Origin: Nitrospirota bacterium
Lineage (GTDB): Bacteria > Nitrospirota > Nitrospiria > JACQBZ01
DNA: 64,000 bases
NCBI GenBank assembly: GCA_016201865.1
Contig: JACQCA010000039.1
Span: 36,193-100,192, forward strand
Direction of reading: 5' to 3'
Each line of letters starts with the position of its first letter. Position 1 is the first letter of the stretch. Position numbers and translations under genes: made by a program. The notes under the pieces are model-generated. The model was not told the origin of the DNA, ran no database searches, and saw only the letters and a list, made by a program, of their open reading frames with translations. Positions 10,673-20,396 of the stretch are shown here, piece by piece.

Positions 10673-12064
10673 TTACGGATGCGGTCTTGTCAAGAGCCCG
10701 TCCGCGGCCTTTTCATCCTCGAAGAACAGAAGCCCCGTGTCGTCAAAGTCGGCCGGATGGGCTGCGATCCAGGGCTCTTCGGAGAGCGGAACCAGAGCGA
10801 TCACCCGCTTTGAGTCGCCGATGAGTTCCTTCATCCGGCCCAGAACCGCAGCCGCATCGTCGGGGTTCTGTTGAAAGGACAACGATACGCCGAAATAATC
10901 GACCCCGCGCTGTTTTTCCTCCAACAGATCGATTCCGGACCGGGCCAATGCCCAATGTGGCTGCGTGACGGCCGCCGGCGGGAGGATGCGGACCCAAACC
11001 ATAGCGGGATAGCGCTCCTGAACCGTCTTGATCACCTGGGCCAAGCGGTTTAGTGCCTCCCGGTTTTTCCAGCCGACCCATTTCCAGAACAACGGCGCGC
11101 CGGAAAATTCCGGGAAGGGATCCGATCGGCCGCCTGAACCCGGAGCCGCAACCCATTGATCGGGCTGCACGGTTTCACCAAAATCGTTCAAAAAGCCGTC
11201 CCGGGCCGCCGGGCTGAATCCTTCCCATGGACCGGTCCAGGGATCCTCGTCGATCACAAGGCCGTCAACCCCCGTCGCAGCCATATCCAGATAGAGTCGG
11301 CCCAGACGGTCCAGCGTGGTCGGGTTGAAAAGATCCAATGCCTCCGTCGAGGTCATGCGTTTCTTGACCGGGTCATACCCGATGTCGCGTTCTTCTCCGG
11401 GAACTTTGAACCAGGGCAGATGGCGCGAGGGAATCCGAACCCAGACCTTGAGACCGCGCGCATGGGCCGCGGCGGCGGTCGAAGAAAGGCGATCATCGAT
11501 CACGGGGGCCTGATCCGTTCTAAAATAAACCCCGTTGGCCCCATACCCCCGAACGACCATCGTGAGGACACCCGGGATCGTTACTTTTTCAACCATCTTT
11601 TCCATCGCACCCATCGCCTCTCCCGGATCCCCCGCCCGGATGATTCCGATCTGCCGCGCCGATGGTCGTTGGGCCGTCCTTGGAGTCCGAAGACCTTCTA
11701 CAAACCCGATGCGCAATGCGGCCTCGTATCGGTGGGAGGACTGCGGAAAATTCTTTTGAAAGGATTGATACTCTCTCAACGCCGACTCAAAGGCCCCGCC
11801 GGATTCATAGGATTTTCCAAGCATCCATTGCGCCTCTTCCAAAAGCGGGGCGCCCGGAAAACGGCCGATCACGGCCTGAAATTGCCGCACGGCCTTTTCG
11901 TAGCTGCGATCCTGATAGGCCCTCATGCCCTCATCAAACATGGCTTGCTGATCGGCCGGGACGGTAAGGGGCATCCCCTCGGGAGACGGCATCCCGACAC
12001 AGCCCGCAATCCCAAACGCTATGAGGAGGCCGAGAACGATCCGTGCGAGGTCGATCATCGTCAT
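10673..12064 (-). CDS. Lipoprotein with TPRs and a PgaB-like glycoside hydrolase-type domain
   Basis: A lipoprotein signal ends in the lipobox IAGC. Tetratricopeptide-like repeats (DEGMRAYQDRSYEKAVRQFQ and the following copy) occupy about residues 35-115. A TIM-barrel-like region follows, with GVYFRTDQAPV, ARGLKVWVRIPSRHLPW and GLVIDEDPW, resembling the C-terminal hydrolase domain of poly-N-acetylglucosamine deacetylase PgaB. The start at 12064 was preferred to an upstream ATG at 12115, because it places the membrane segment at the N-terminus and avoids overlap. A role in exopolysaccharide processing or export is inferred. Confidence 0.7.
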   Translation of the reverse strand: MTMIDLARIVLGLLIAFGIAGCVGMPSPEGMPLTVPADQQAMFDEGMRAYQDRSYEKAVRQFQAVIGRFPGAPLLEEAQWMLGKSYESGGAFESALREYQSFQKNFPQSSHRYEAALRIGFVEGLRTPRTAQRPSARQIGIIRAGDPGEAMGAMEKMVEKVTIPGVLTMVVRGYGANGVYFRTDQAPVIDDRLSSTAAAAHARGLKVWVRIPSRHLPWFKVPGEERDIGYDPVKKRMTSTEALDLFNPTTLDRLGRLYLDMAATGVDGLVIDEDPWTGPWEGFSPAARDGFLNDFGETVQPDQWVAAPGSGGRSDPFPEFSGAPLFWKWVGWKNREALNRLAQVIKTVQERYPAMVWVRILPPAAVTQPHWALARSGIDLLEEKQRGVDYFGVSLSFQQNPDDAAAVLGRMKELIGDSKRVIALVPLSEEPWIAAHPADFDDTGLLFFEDEKAADGLLTRPHP

Positions 12065-12098
12065 CGATCGCTTCACCGGTTTAATAAGACAACCATCG

Positions 12099-13544
12099 TC
12101 AGAAATTTTTTGCAACCTGGTTGGCCAATTCCAGCGCGGACCGGGCCGACTCCAAGGCCGCGACGGGACGGCGGCCCAGATCCGGCAACAGATAGAGGTT
12201 TTTAAGGGAGGTCAAATAGTAACACGCCCCATCCCGCGCCACCCTCCGAGTCGTTCGGACCTGCTCCGCCAACTTCAACGGGATCCGGGCGGCGGCCTCC
12301 GTCTCGCCCAGGTCGTCGCCTAAAAAGGTCAGCGCACCCTCGGAGAAAGGCATCAACCACGTCAAGTGGGAGGTCACCGAGGGAATCAGGGTTTTCAGAA
12401 TTTCTCGATTCGGGCTGTCGGATTCCGGAAGGTACCCGACGACCCGGAGGGCCCGCTTCCCGTCGGGCGCAGCCCAATGATCCTGGACCGGATTCACCTG
12501 AAGGTAAAAAAAGTTGTCGGACAGCGAAGGGCGCAGGTACGACCGCAGGAAAAGGAGATGGTCTTTCATCGGGAACGGGAGCACCCGGTCCGGGACACCG
12601 TAATAAAGCGCGTACGGCCTTCGTTGTGGAGACTTGTCGGTGGACGACGGCCAAGGGAGATTCAGGATGACGGACGTGCCGTGAACCATCTCGCCGTCGG
12701 CCGTTCGAATCCCGTCCGCATGGCGGTGTCGGAGCACGATCTCCGAAACGGGTTGACGATAGACGACGTCGCCGTGGCACTCCTGAATCACCTTGACGAG
12801 CAGCTCGGACAGGCGGGGAATCCCGCCGCTGACGGTGATCATCTCCCGCCGGATCAACCCCAGCAGATGGATCAGATCCAGACCGGTCGCTTCTTCCGTC
12901 GTCTTTCCGATAAAAATCAGAAGGAGCAGCTCCAGTCCGCGCCCAATCTCGGGCACCAAACCATGACGACGGATCGGGTCCGACGCCGGCTGCCGGCGTT
13001 GGGTCCGCACGGCCGAGAAATAGCGCATCCGTGCACGGAACGCGCGGATCCAGTCCCGCACCGTCCCCGGCTTCAGTCGTTGGGCCTGATGCATCCTCGG
13101 CCGGATAATCTCATCCCACCGCTCCATCTCGGCCCCGAAGGCCGCAAGCTCCTGGACCTGGTCCGGAAACTCCCGTTTCAATTCGTCCAATCCTTCTCCC
13201 GATTCCGTAAAATAATCCAAACGGTGATCCGGCAGGACGATCTGGAGCGGCGGCTGGGTCTTGCGAAAAAGGAGGCCTTCGCGCTTTAAGAGCGACAACG
13301 ACAGGCCCATTTCGGTGAAAAGACGATCGTACAGGCCGTCCCGCTCGAATCCCAGGAAAAGGGTCGGCCCTTGAATGAAGGTATATCCCTCTTTGTGGAT
13401 ATGGACGGAGGCCCCTCCAGACGTCGGGGCCTCTTCGAGGACCAGGACCTGTTTGCCGCGTTTGGCCAACAAGGCGGCGCAGAGAAGCCCTTCCAGGCCG
13501 GCGCCGACGACGATGACATCATACCGTCTGGAGGAATTCAGCAT
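12099..13544 (-). CDS. Phytoene desaturase-like FAD-dependent oxidoreductase
   Basis: The protein has 481 residues. An N-terminal dinucleotide-binding fold VVGAGLEGLLCAALLAKRG is followed by the GG-doublet region APTSGGASVH, and a late FAD segment contains LKNLYLLPD. This architecture belongs to the carotenoid isomerase / phytoene dehydrogenase-like (COG1233) family. No phytoene synthase or other carotenoid gene is nearby, so the substrate is unknown. It lies 9 nt after ndk and is probably co-transcribed with it. Confidence 0.75.
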   Translation of the reverse strand: MLNSSRRYDVIVVGAGLEGLLCAALLAKRGKQVLVLEEAPTSGGASVHIHKEGYTFIQGPTLFLGFERDGLYDRLFTEMGLSLSLLKREGLLFRKTQPPLQIVLPDHRLDYFTESGEGLDELKREFPDQVQELAAFGAEMERWDEIIRPRMHQAQRLKPGTVRDWIRAFRARMRYFSAVRTQRRQPASDPIRRHGLVPEIGRGLELLLLIFIGKTTEEATGLDLIHLLGLIRREMITVSGGIPRLSELLVKVIQECHGDVVYRQPVSEIVLRHRHADGIRTADGEMVHGTSVILNLPWPSSTDKSPQRRPYALYYGVPDRVLPFPMKDHLLFLRSYLRPSLSDNFFYLQVNPVQDHWAAPDGKRALRVVGYLPESDSPNREILKTLIPSVTSHLTWLMPFSEGALTFLGDDLGETEAAARIPLKLAEQVRTTRRVARDGACYYLTSLKNLYLLPDLGRRPVAALESARSALELANQVAKNF

Positions 13545-13553
13545 GTCCGTACG

Positions 13554-13973
13554 TCAGAATTGAAGTTCAAGAGTGCTGAAGAAGTAACCGATCTCAAACT
13601 GCGCCGATTCGCGGGAATCCGATCCGTGAACCACATTGTGCTCGATGTCCGTGCCGAACTCCCGGCGGATTGTTCCCGGCGCGGCCTCTTTCGGATGGGT
13701 CGCCCCCATCAGATCGCGGTGGCGTTTAACGGCGTCCTCCCCTTCCAGCACCAGCACGACCATCGGTCCGCCGGCCATGAAGTCGGTCAGTCTGCCGAAG
13801 AACGGCCGCGCGCGATGGACGTCATAGAAGCCCTCCGCCTGCGACTTCGTCAGCCGCACCTTTTTCATGGCCCGGATGGCGAACCCCTGTTGCTCGTACC
13901 GCTTGATGATCTCCCCGGTGAGATTTCGCGAAACCGCATCCGGCTTGATGATCGCCAACGTCCGCTCGACCAC
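13554..13973 (-). CDS. ndk: Nucleoside diphosphate kinase
   Basis: Ndk exchanges gamma-phosphates between NTPs and NDPs through a phospho-His. It has 139 residues, the full family length. The catalytic His is H116 in NVVHGSDS, and the N-terminus [12 protein letters not shown] is canonical. It is the first gene of a three-gene minus-strand group. About 190 nt upstream, before the divergent 14165 gene, contain no recognisable feature. Confidence 0.97.
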   Translation of the reverse strand: MVERTLAIIKPDAVSRNLTGEIIKRYEQQGFAIRAMKKVRLTKSQAEGFYDVHRARPFFGRLTDFMAGGPMVVLVLEGEDAVKRHRDLMGATHPKEAAPGTIRREFGTDIEHNVVHGSDSRESAQFEIGYFFSTLELQF

Positions 13974-14164
13974 GCAGAAACTCTCCTCCTAAATCGATTT
14001 GGAGGTTGGTATTGTAACGAAACCGCCTTTGAATTGCAATCGGTTTTCCGTGCAGCCGATTTCCTCGCGACCCTCGTTCGGCGCTTCCATCAAACCATCG
14101 CGGGTCGCACCCATTTGACTCGGAACATCCCTTTTAGTAAGATCGTTTCTCATCGAGAGGTTCC

Positions 14165-16759
14165 ATGACGAAAGGGAATCGGGCAAAAGAACCCGAAGAC
14201 CATGATGTTTCCAAACAAGGCCGCGCGGCTTCACGAATAACAAAATTCCTCTGGGCCGCGCCGGTTTTTCTGGCCCTGCTGGTCAATTTCAACGTCCTGC
14301 AAAACGGTTACGGCTGGGACGATGAGACCATCATCCAAAAGCTTCGTCTCTCCGAACATTGGTGGTCTCTCCTTTTGCCGAATCCGGGCGTCGGACCCGT
14401 TTCCAAACAGGACCTGCCGTATTTTCGTCCGGTGGCGGATCTGTCATATCTGCTGGATTACCAGCTCTGGGGGAATCGTCCCTTCGGCTTCCATCTCTCG
14501 GTCTTTCTAGCCCATCTCCTGAACACGGCGCTGGTCTTCTTCCTGGCCAGAGAATTGGCGGGAAGCTTCAATCGCGCTGCTCCCAACATGCTCCCGCTCA
14601 TGGCCGCATCTCTTTTTGCCGTCCACCCGATCCATGCCGAGGCCGTCGCCTGGATCGCCGGTCGAAACGATGTCTTCTGCACCACGTTCCTTTTATCCTC
14701 CCTCCTGCTCTACCTGCGATTTCACCGGACCGGAAATCGGATCGTTTACGGATTGTCCATGTTCTGTTTTGTTTTGGCCCTCTTAACTAAAGAGGCCGCG
14801 ATCGGGATGATCGTCTTATTCCCGCTTTACGACTATCTTATCGCACGGCGTCCGGTTCGAGGTTCAAACTCATTCCTTTTCTGGCGGCCGATCGCGCTTC
14901 GTATGACGGTCCCTCTCGTGATCACCGGCCTCTATTTCTGGACGCGGAGCGTCAAGATCACGCGGCCTTATGGAGACGCAACACCGTCGACATTTTTATT
15001 GTTCCAGACCTTTTGGAAGATGATTTGCGGCTTTGGTTTCTACGTCAAGCTGATGGTTTTTCCGTATCCGCACCGCCCCTTCATCGCAGCCCTGCCTTCT
15101 TCCTTCCCTTTCTTTATGCTATCCGGCCTGATCGCCGTTTTAATCCTGGGCGGGATCATCTTTGCGCTGGTCCGCCGTGAGATCTTGGTGGGGATCGGCC
15201 TGGTCTGGACGGCGGTGATACTGGCTCCTGCCGTATCGCTCGCCGTTCTCCTCGTCGCATCCACGACGGCCGCCGAGCGATACGTCTACGGCCCTTCGGC
15301 CGGATTCTTGATCGTCGTGGCATGGCTGATGGTCAACGCCTCCGATCGTCTTCCGGCGATGACGGGATGGCCGCCGCGCACGGTTTGGATCGTGACGACT
15401 CTTTTATGGGGCGGCCTTACGGCGGCGTGGGGATGGGAAAGCGGACATCGGAATGCCGTATGGCGAAACCCCGTCACCTTTTGGGAGGCGGCCGCAGCGC
15501 CGTCGCCGGAGGCCGGCTTCCCGCTGCGGGAGTTGGGCCTTCGATATGCTCAATTAAAAAAAGAGGCCGAAGCCGAGCAGCTTTATCGGCGGGCGATCGC
15601 GCTGGATGAGAAGAACCTGGGACCGGAACATCCCGAAGTCGGGGCCGACCTTCATAACTTGGGGTCGCTCTACCACGACCGGGGCCGGTATGCCGAGGCC
15701 GAACCGCTTTACCAACAGGCCCTGGCGATCTGGGAAAAGGCCCTGGGGCCGGGGAGCCCCGACGTGGCCACGGCCCTCAATAATCTGGCGGCCCTCTACT
15801 TTGCCCAGGGCAAGTACGCCCAGGCCGAACCCTTTTTTAAGCGGGCCCTGGCAATCTGGGAGAAGGCCTTTGGACCGGATAACCTCGACCTCGTTCAGAG
15901 CCTCAACAACTTAGCCGAGGTTGACCGCGCACTCAACCGACCGGCCGAGGCCGAGCCGCTTTACCGACGGGCGATCGCCCTCCAGGAAAAGGCCTTGGGA
16001 CCGAATCATCCCGATCTGGTCCAGAACCTCAACAACCTGGCCGAGCTTTACCGCAACCTCAATCGACCGGCCGAGGCCGCACCGCTCTTCCAACGGGCGC
16101 TCGCTATCCGGGAAAAAACCTTGAGGCCGAACGATCCCGTTCTGGCCGCGAGCTTCCAGAACCTGGCATCGCTCGACTACGACCTCGGTCGCTATGCCGA
16201 GGCCGAGCCGCTTTACCAACAGGCCCTGGCCCTCCGGGAAAAAGCGCTCGGTCCGGAGCATTCCGACGTGGCGGCCGTCCTGAACCAATTAGCCGCACTG
16301 TATTACGCCGAACATAAGTACACCCAGGCCGAACCGCTCTACCGACGGGCGCTGGCCATTCAGGAGAAAACGGGCGGGCCGGAAAATCTGGAGGTCGTCC
16401 AGAGTCTCAACAACCTGGGCGTCTTGTATAATGTTCTTGGCCGGTATGCCGAGGCCGAGCCGTTGTACAAACGCTCCTTGGCGATTCGAAAAAAGGTCCT
16501 GGGGCCGACCCATCCCGACGTGGCGACCGGCCTTAACAACCTGGCCGGGCTGTACTACGCCCAAGGCCGGTACGCCGAGGCTGAATCCCTCTTTCGGGAA
16601 GCCCTGTCGATTCGGGAGAAGACGCTAAGACCGACCCATCCCGACCTGGCGACCAGCCTGGAGAACTATGCCGCCTTACTCCGCAAGATTCACCGGGAAT
16701 CCGAAGCCGCACAAATGGCGGCCCGGGCCCGGGTGATCCGAGGAAAGACCGCTCCATGA
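14165..16759 (+). CDS. Polytopic membrane protein (TMTC/GT-C-like) with nine kinesin-light-chain-type TPRs
   Basis: The protein has 864 residues. About residues 25-450 form a multi-pass membrane region with an early acidic pair (GWDDETI) and a WIAGRNDVF segment, like bacterial relatives of TMTC O-mannosyltransferases (GT-C fold). From about residue 468, nine TPR units of exactly 42 residues follow. Each has the pattern AEAEPLYxRALAIxEKxLGPxHPDVAxxLNNLAxLYxxxGRY. The tail probably faces the periplasm and binds protein partners. Catalysis is not proven. Confidence 0.75.
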   Translation: MTKGNRAKEPEDHDVSKQGRAASRITKFLWAAPVFLALLVNFNVLQNGYGWDDETIIQKLRLSEHWWSLLLPNPGVGPVSKQDLPYFRPVADLSYLLDYQLWGNRPFGFHLSVFLAHLLNTALVFFLARELAGSFNRAAPNMLPLMAASLFAVHPIHAEAVAWIAGRNDVFCTTFLLSSLLLYLRFHRTGNRIVYGLSMFCFVLALLTKEAAIGMIVLFPLYDYLIARRPVRGSNSFLFWRPIALRMTVPLVITGLYFWTRSVKITRPYGDATPSTFLLFQTFWKMICGFGFYVKLMVFPYPHRPFIAALPSSFPFFMLSGLIAVLILGGIIFALVRREILVGIGLVWTAVILAPAVSLAVLLVASTTAAERYVYGPSAGFLIVVAWLMVNASDRLPAMTGWPPRTVWIVTTLLWGGLTAAWGWESGHRNAVWRNPVTFWEAAAAPSPEAGFPLRELGLRYAQLKKEAEAEQLYRRAIALDEKNLGPEHPEVGADLHNLGSLYHDRGRYAEAEPLYQQALAIWEKALGPGSPDVATALNNLAALYFAQGKYAQAEPFFKRALAIWEKAFGPDNLDLVQSLNNLAEVDRALNRPAEAEPLYRRAIALQEKALGPNHPDLVQNLNNLAELYRNLNRPAEAAPLFQRALAIREKTLRPNDPVLAASFQNLASLDYDLGRYAEAEPLYQQALALREKALGPEHSDVAAVLNQLAALYYAEHKYTQAEPLYRRALAIQEKTGGPENLEVVQSLNNLGVLYNVLGRYAEAEPLYKRSLAIRKKVLGPTHPDVATGLNNLAGLYYAQGRYAEAESLFREALSIREKTLRPTHPDLATSLENYAALLRKIHRESEAAQMAARARVIRGKTAP
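15566..16699 (+). repeat. Nine tandem 126-bp coding repeats (TPR units)
   Basis: Nine consecutive units of 42 codons encode the TPR array. Several neighbours are close at the DNA level (for example the segments encoding AEAEPLYQQALA), which indicates recent internal duplication or gene conversion. Confidence 0.85.
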
Positions 16760-17565
16760 CCGCAAAGAAAGTCCGAGACTACCAAGACGTGATCGAGGCC
16801 ATCGAGAAGGCGGAACGGGATATTCCCTCGCTTCGCGTCATCCGAACGGACAGGGTCAAAACGGCGGGCGGGCCTTATCCCTTTTATCACCTTTCAATTA
16901 CGAGCCCCGAAGCCGGAAACCCCGAACGACGGACGGTCTTCCTCGGCGGCGGAATCCATGGGGATGAGCCCGGCGGCGTCTGGGCCGTCATGGAATTTCT
17001 GCGGCGTTACCCGATGCAGCCCGACCGGTACCGGCGGTTTGAGTTTACCCTCCTTCCCTGCATGAACCCGTTCGGGTATGAACACAACACGCGCGCGAAT
17101 GCCGCCGGCATCGATCTCAACCGCCAGTTTCGGAACACGGCCCCCCCGATCGAGGTCCAACGGGTGAAGAAAGCGGTCGGCGGCCGACCGTTTTTTCTAA
17201 CGATGGAGTTTCATGAGGACGTCGACACGCCGGGTTTTTATCTCTATGAACTGACGCAGAAAGGCGAGCCCTCATGGGGTCGCGAGATGATCGCGAGGAT
17301 CGGGGCCCGATATCCGGTCAACCGGAATCAAGAAATCGAAGGCCTCCCGGCCGAAGAAGGCTTGATCCACCGCCAACCGGGGCATATCGATCTCCGAAAA
17401 ATCATGGAGCAGCGCGCCGACTGGCCCCAGGCCTTTTACCATTACGCCAACGGCAGCCGACACTGCTTCACGACCGAAACACCGATTCACCTGACGCGTG
17501 ACGAGCGCGCCGAAATCCATCTCACCGCGTTGGACGTCGCGCTGGAGAAGTTATGGGCGCCCTGA
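16756..17565 (+). CDS. M14-family zinc carboxypeptidase-like / succinylglutamate desuccinylase-like protein
   Basis: The protein has 269 residues. Candidate zinc ligands are H68 and E71 in GGIHGDEPGG and H153 in MEFHED. The substrate-binding pair is IDLNRQF, and a late Glu in CFTTETP (E241) is the likely general base. There is no signal peptide, so a cytoplasmic amide or ester hydrolase is likely; the substrate is unknown. The start overlaps the previous stop by 4 nt (ATGA), and the next gene overlaps its end by 13 nt. Confidence 0.8.
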   Translation: MTAKKVRDYQDVIEAIEKAERDIPSLRVIRTDRVKTAGGPYPFYHLSITSPEAGNPERRTVFLGGGIHGDEPGGVWAVMEFLRRYPMQPDRYRRFEFTLLPCMNPFGYEHNTRANAAGIDLNRQFRNTAPPIEVQRVKKAVGGRPFFLTMEFHEDVDTPGFYLYELTQKGEPSWGREMIARIGARYPVNRNQEIEGLPAEEGLIHRQPGHIDLRKIMEQRADWPQAFYHYANGSRHCFTTETPIHLTRDERAEIHLTALDVALEKLWAP

Positions 17566-18083
17566 CCCCCGCGGCTCCGGCGAAGCTGTTCATCGGCATG
17601 ATCTCGGGCCGGCCGGCGCTCTTCCATGAAGTCCGGCTTCCGCTCATCGAACGCTTCGGACCGGTCGAGTCCGAAAGCCCCGTCTATCCCTGGAATCATA
17701 CGGCCTACTATGAAAAGGAGCTGGGGCCGGACCTGAAGCGACAATTTCTTTTTTTCAAACAACCCGTCCCGCCCGACGCGCTACCCGAAATCAAGCGATT
17801 CACAAACGAACTGGAGCAACAATGGGTCCGGACCACGTCCGATGGAAATCTCCGCCGGATCAATCTCGATCCGGGTTATCTCGCCCCGTCGAAGATCGTG
17901 CTGGCGACGACCAAGGACTATTCGCACCGGATCTATCTGCGGGATGGGATCTACGCCGAAGTCACATTGATGTACCAGGGAAAAAGTTTCCACCCGCTTC
18001 CCCACACCTATCCCGATTTCCGGTCCGAGGAATATATCGCGCTCTTCAACCAAGCCCGGAATACGACCTTAAAAACCGGTTGA
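17553..18083 (+). CDS. DUF4416 family protein
   Basis: The protein has 176 residues and no signal peptide or membrane segment. The features AKLFIGMISGRPALFHEV, YPWNHTAYYEKELG, RRINLDPGYLAPSKIVLAT and the C-terminal YPDFRSEEY match the conserved pattern of DUF4416. Members occur in Nitrospirota and deltaproteobacteria and their function is not established. The start overlaps the peptidase gene by 13 nt. Confidence 0.85.
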   Translation: MGALTPAAPAKLFIGMISGRPALFHEVRLPLIERFGPVESESPVYPWNHTAYYEKELGPDLKRQFLFFKQPVPPDALPEIKRFTNELEQQWVRTTSDGNLRRINLDPGYLAPSKIVLATTKDYSHRIYLRDGIYAEVTLMYQGKSFHPLPHTYPDFRSEEYIALFNQARNTTLKTG

Positions 18084-18152
18084 CTCCCGCCGGCCTGATA
18101 TGGCAAGTTAGAAAAGTCAGCCGGTTTAACTTCTCACAAAAAGGACGGTACG

Positions 18153-18632
18153 ATGCAGATCACCAAACACAAAATCGTGACGATTGATTACACATTGAGC
18201 AACGGTCAGGGCGCGGTTCTCAACAGCTCCATCGGGAACGAGCCGTTCACCTTTATCCACGGCATCGGGAGCATCATCCCCGGCCTTGAGACCGCGCTGG
18301 AAGGCAAATCCTCCGGCGATGAGCTCAAGGTCCGGATCACGCCGGAGGAGGGCTACGGACCGAGAAACGATTCGCTGATGGAGGTCGTCTCGAAAGATCT
18401 CTTCGAAGACGTTGGGGAACTGAAGGTCGGCATGCAGTTTGAGGCAAAGACCGAGACCGGAAAACAATTATTGACGATTACCCGGATCGAAGGGAACGAT
18501 GTGACGGTCGACGGCAATCATCCGCTGGCCGGAGAAACACTGCATTTCGATGTCAAGATCCGGGACGTGCGCGACGCCACGAGCGAAGAACTCAGCCACG
18601 GCCATGCCCACGGCCCGGACTCGGACCATTAA
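18153..18632 (+). CDS. slyD: FKBP-type peptidyl-prolyl cis-trans isomerase, SlyD-like
   Basis: This is a cytoplasmic proline isomerase/chaperone of 159 residues. The FKBP core IIPGLETALEGKSSGDE is interrupted by the insert-in-flap domain, as in SlyD. The C-terminus is His-rich (HGHAHGPDSDH), which in SlyD binds nickel; here the tail is short. A good AAAAGG-type ribosome site precedes the ATG. Confidence 0.92.
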   Translation: MQITKHKIVTIDYTLSNGQGAVLNSSIGNEPFTFIHGIGSIIPGLETALEGKSSGDELKVRITPEEGYGPRNDSLMEVVSKDLFEDVGELKVGMQFEAKTETGKQLLTITRIEGNDVTVDGNHPLAGETLHFDVKIRDVRDATSEELSHGHAHGPDSDH

Positions 18633-18643
18633 GATCGGAAAGA

Positions 18644-20272
18644 ATGATCGATGACCTGGAACGGATAATCACCTACCACCAAGCGACCAAACACAACCTG
18701 GATCGTTATGCCCCCGGCCCGCACGGACTCGACTGGGCGACGCAGCCGGATCCGTTTCGCCGGTATGCCGCCGCGCCGCTGATTAAACTGGACCTGATCG
18801 AGCCGGGAGACCGTCCGCCGTACGAACCGGCCTTTGCGGAAGGCCGTCTTCCGGTTCAACCGCTCGACCGGAAGAGCATGTCGCAACTCTTCTTTGACTG
18901 CCTGGCGATTTCGGCCTGGAAGAAGGCCGGTGACATGAGCTGGGCGCTTCGCGTCAATCCGTCCAGCGGCAATCTCCATCCCACCGAAGGCTACCTGGTC
19001 TGTGGTCCTATCCCCGGACTGTGCGACAGCCCGACGGTCTGTCACTACGCCCCGAAAAGTCATGCACTGGAACGGCGCGTCGAGTTTTCCCCGGAAATCT
19101 GGGAGGCAATGACGGCGCAGCTGCCGGTGGATTCGATTCTGGTGGGATTGACCTCGATCCATTGGCGCGAAGCCTGGAAATACGGAGAGCGCGCGTTCCG
19201 CTACTGTCAGCACGACGCGGGCCATGCCATCGCGACGGTCAGCCTCGCCGCAGCCGGACTGGGATGGAAGGCGACTCTGCTGGACGCTCTCTCGACCGAT
19301 GCGTTGTCTCATCTTCTGGGCGTCTTCGATCCTCAAGACGCCGAGCCGGAGCATCCCGATTGCCTTCTGGCCATCTACCCGCAAGGGAAGAACGGCATCG
19401 AGCCGGCGGTTCCGGAAGAGACGATTGAATCCTTCCGGGGATTTCAGTGGCAAGGCCGACCTAATCGGCTAAGCCCCGATCATATCGACTGGCCGATGAT
19501 AGCGCAGGCGACCGTCGCGACACGAAAACCAGCAACCCGTCGCATCGAAGGGACGGTTGCTCCAGCCGCCAACCCCCTGAATATCGGACCGGCGGATATT
19601 TCGTTTCGAAAGATCATTCACCAACGCCGGAGCGCTCTCGCTTTTAACGGCCAAACCGGAATCAGTCGGGAAGCGTTTTATCAAATCCTAATGAAAACCC
19701 TTCCCGGCCCCGGCCAATTTCCATTCAACGCGATTCCGTGGCCGCCCTTCATTCACCTTGCTCTTTTTGTTCACCGCGTGCAGGACCTCGATCCCGGCCT
19801 CTATTTTCTGGTGCGTGATCCATCCCAAACGAAGGCGTTGCAGTCTGCCATGAAAAAGGAGTTCGCCTGGGAAAAACCGGAAGATTGTCCGGAGGGTTTT
19901 GAGTTCTACCGTCTTCTAACCGGAGACGCGCGGGAGATATCACAGCAGATCTCCTGCCATCAGGCGATCGCGGCGGACGGCTGTTTCAGCCTTGGAATGA
20001 TCGCGGATTTCGAGAAGCCGCTAAAAGAGTATGGCGCCTGGTTTTATCCAAGACTGTTTTGGGAATCCGGAGTGATCGGTCAGGTGCTCTATCTCGAGGC
20101 CGAAGCCCTCGGCATCCGCGGCACCGGCATCGGCTGCTATTTCGATGATCCGATGCATTCGTTACTGGGACTTCAGGATATCCGGTATCAGGACCTGTAT
20201 CACTTCACAATGGGAGGCCACGTCGAAGACCCGCGCCTCACCACCCTGCCGGCATATCCGTCCAATCTGTGA
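18644..20272 (+). CDS. SagB/ThcOx-type dehydrogenase with two nitroreductase domains
   Basis: The protein has 542 residues and two nitroreductase-fold (FMN) halves, roughly 60-240 and 325-540. The first has the signature RVNPSSGNLHPTEGY and the second RRSALAFNG. SagB-type enzymes oxidise azolines in thiazole/oxazole-modified peptides, but no YcaO cyclodehydratase or precursor is nearby. This double-domain form is more likely an oxidoreductase of unknown substrate. It begins 11 nt after slyD. Confidence 0.8.
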   Translation: MIDDLERIITYHQATKHNLDRYAPGPHGLDWATQPDPFRRYAAAPLIKLDLIEPGDRPPYEPAFAEGRLPVQPLDRKSMSQLFFDCLAISAWKKAGDMSWALRVNPSSGNLHPTEGYLVCGPIPGLCDSPTVCHYAPKSHALERRVEFSPEIWEAMTAQLPVDSILVGLTSIHWREAWKYGERAFRYCQHDAGHAIATVSLAAAGLGWKATLLDALSTDALSHLLGVFDPQDAEPEHPDCLLAIYPQGKNGIEPAVPEETIESFRGFQWQGRPNRLSPDHIDWPMIAQATVATRKPATRRIEGTVAPAANPLNIGPADISFRKIIHQRRSALAFNGQTGISREAFYQILMKTLPGPGQFPFNAIPWPPFIHLALFVHRVQDLDPGLYFLVRDPSQTKALQSAMKKEFAWEKPEDCPEGFEFYRLLTGDAREISQQISCHQAIAADGCFSLGMIADFEKPLKEYGAWFYPRLFWESGVIGQVLYLEAEALGIRGTGIGCYFDDPMHSLLGLQDIRYQDLYHFTMGGHVEDPRLTTLPAYPSNL

Positions 20273-20396
20273 TCACGGCACGGAAATGGACTTTGCAATT
20301 GACTTTAAGATAACGCTGGATTATACAGGAGGACGAAACGTAAAAAAAAGACAACTTTCAGGACGTCTATTATATGTTGGGCGGCATGAGATTAGT

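Noticed and set aside
11156..12205. Long plus-strand ORF of 349 codons
   Set aside because: It is antisense to the TPR lipoprotein and shows only shadow composition.
12366..13289. Plus-strand ORF of 307 codons
   Set aside because: It is antisense to the phytoene-desaturase-like gene; no motif was seen.
15566..16699. CRISPR-like regular repeat
   Set aside because: The 126-bp period is in frame and encodes TPR units; there are no spacers.
18644..20272. Azole-peptide biosynthesis locus based on SagB
   Set aside because: No YcaO, precursor peptide or transporter is nearby, and the protein has the stand-alone double-domain form.
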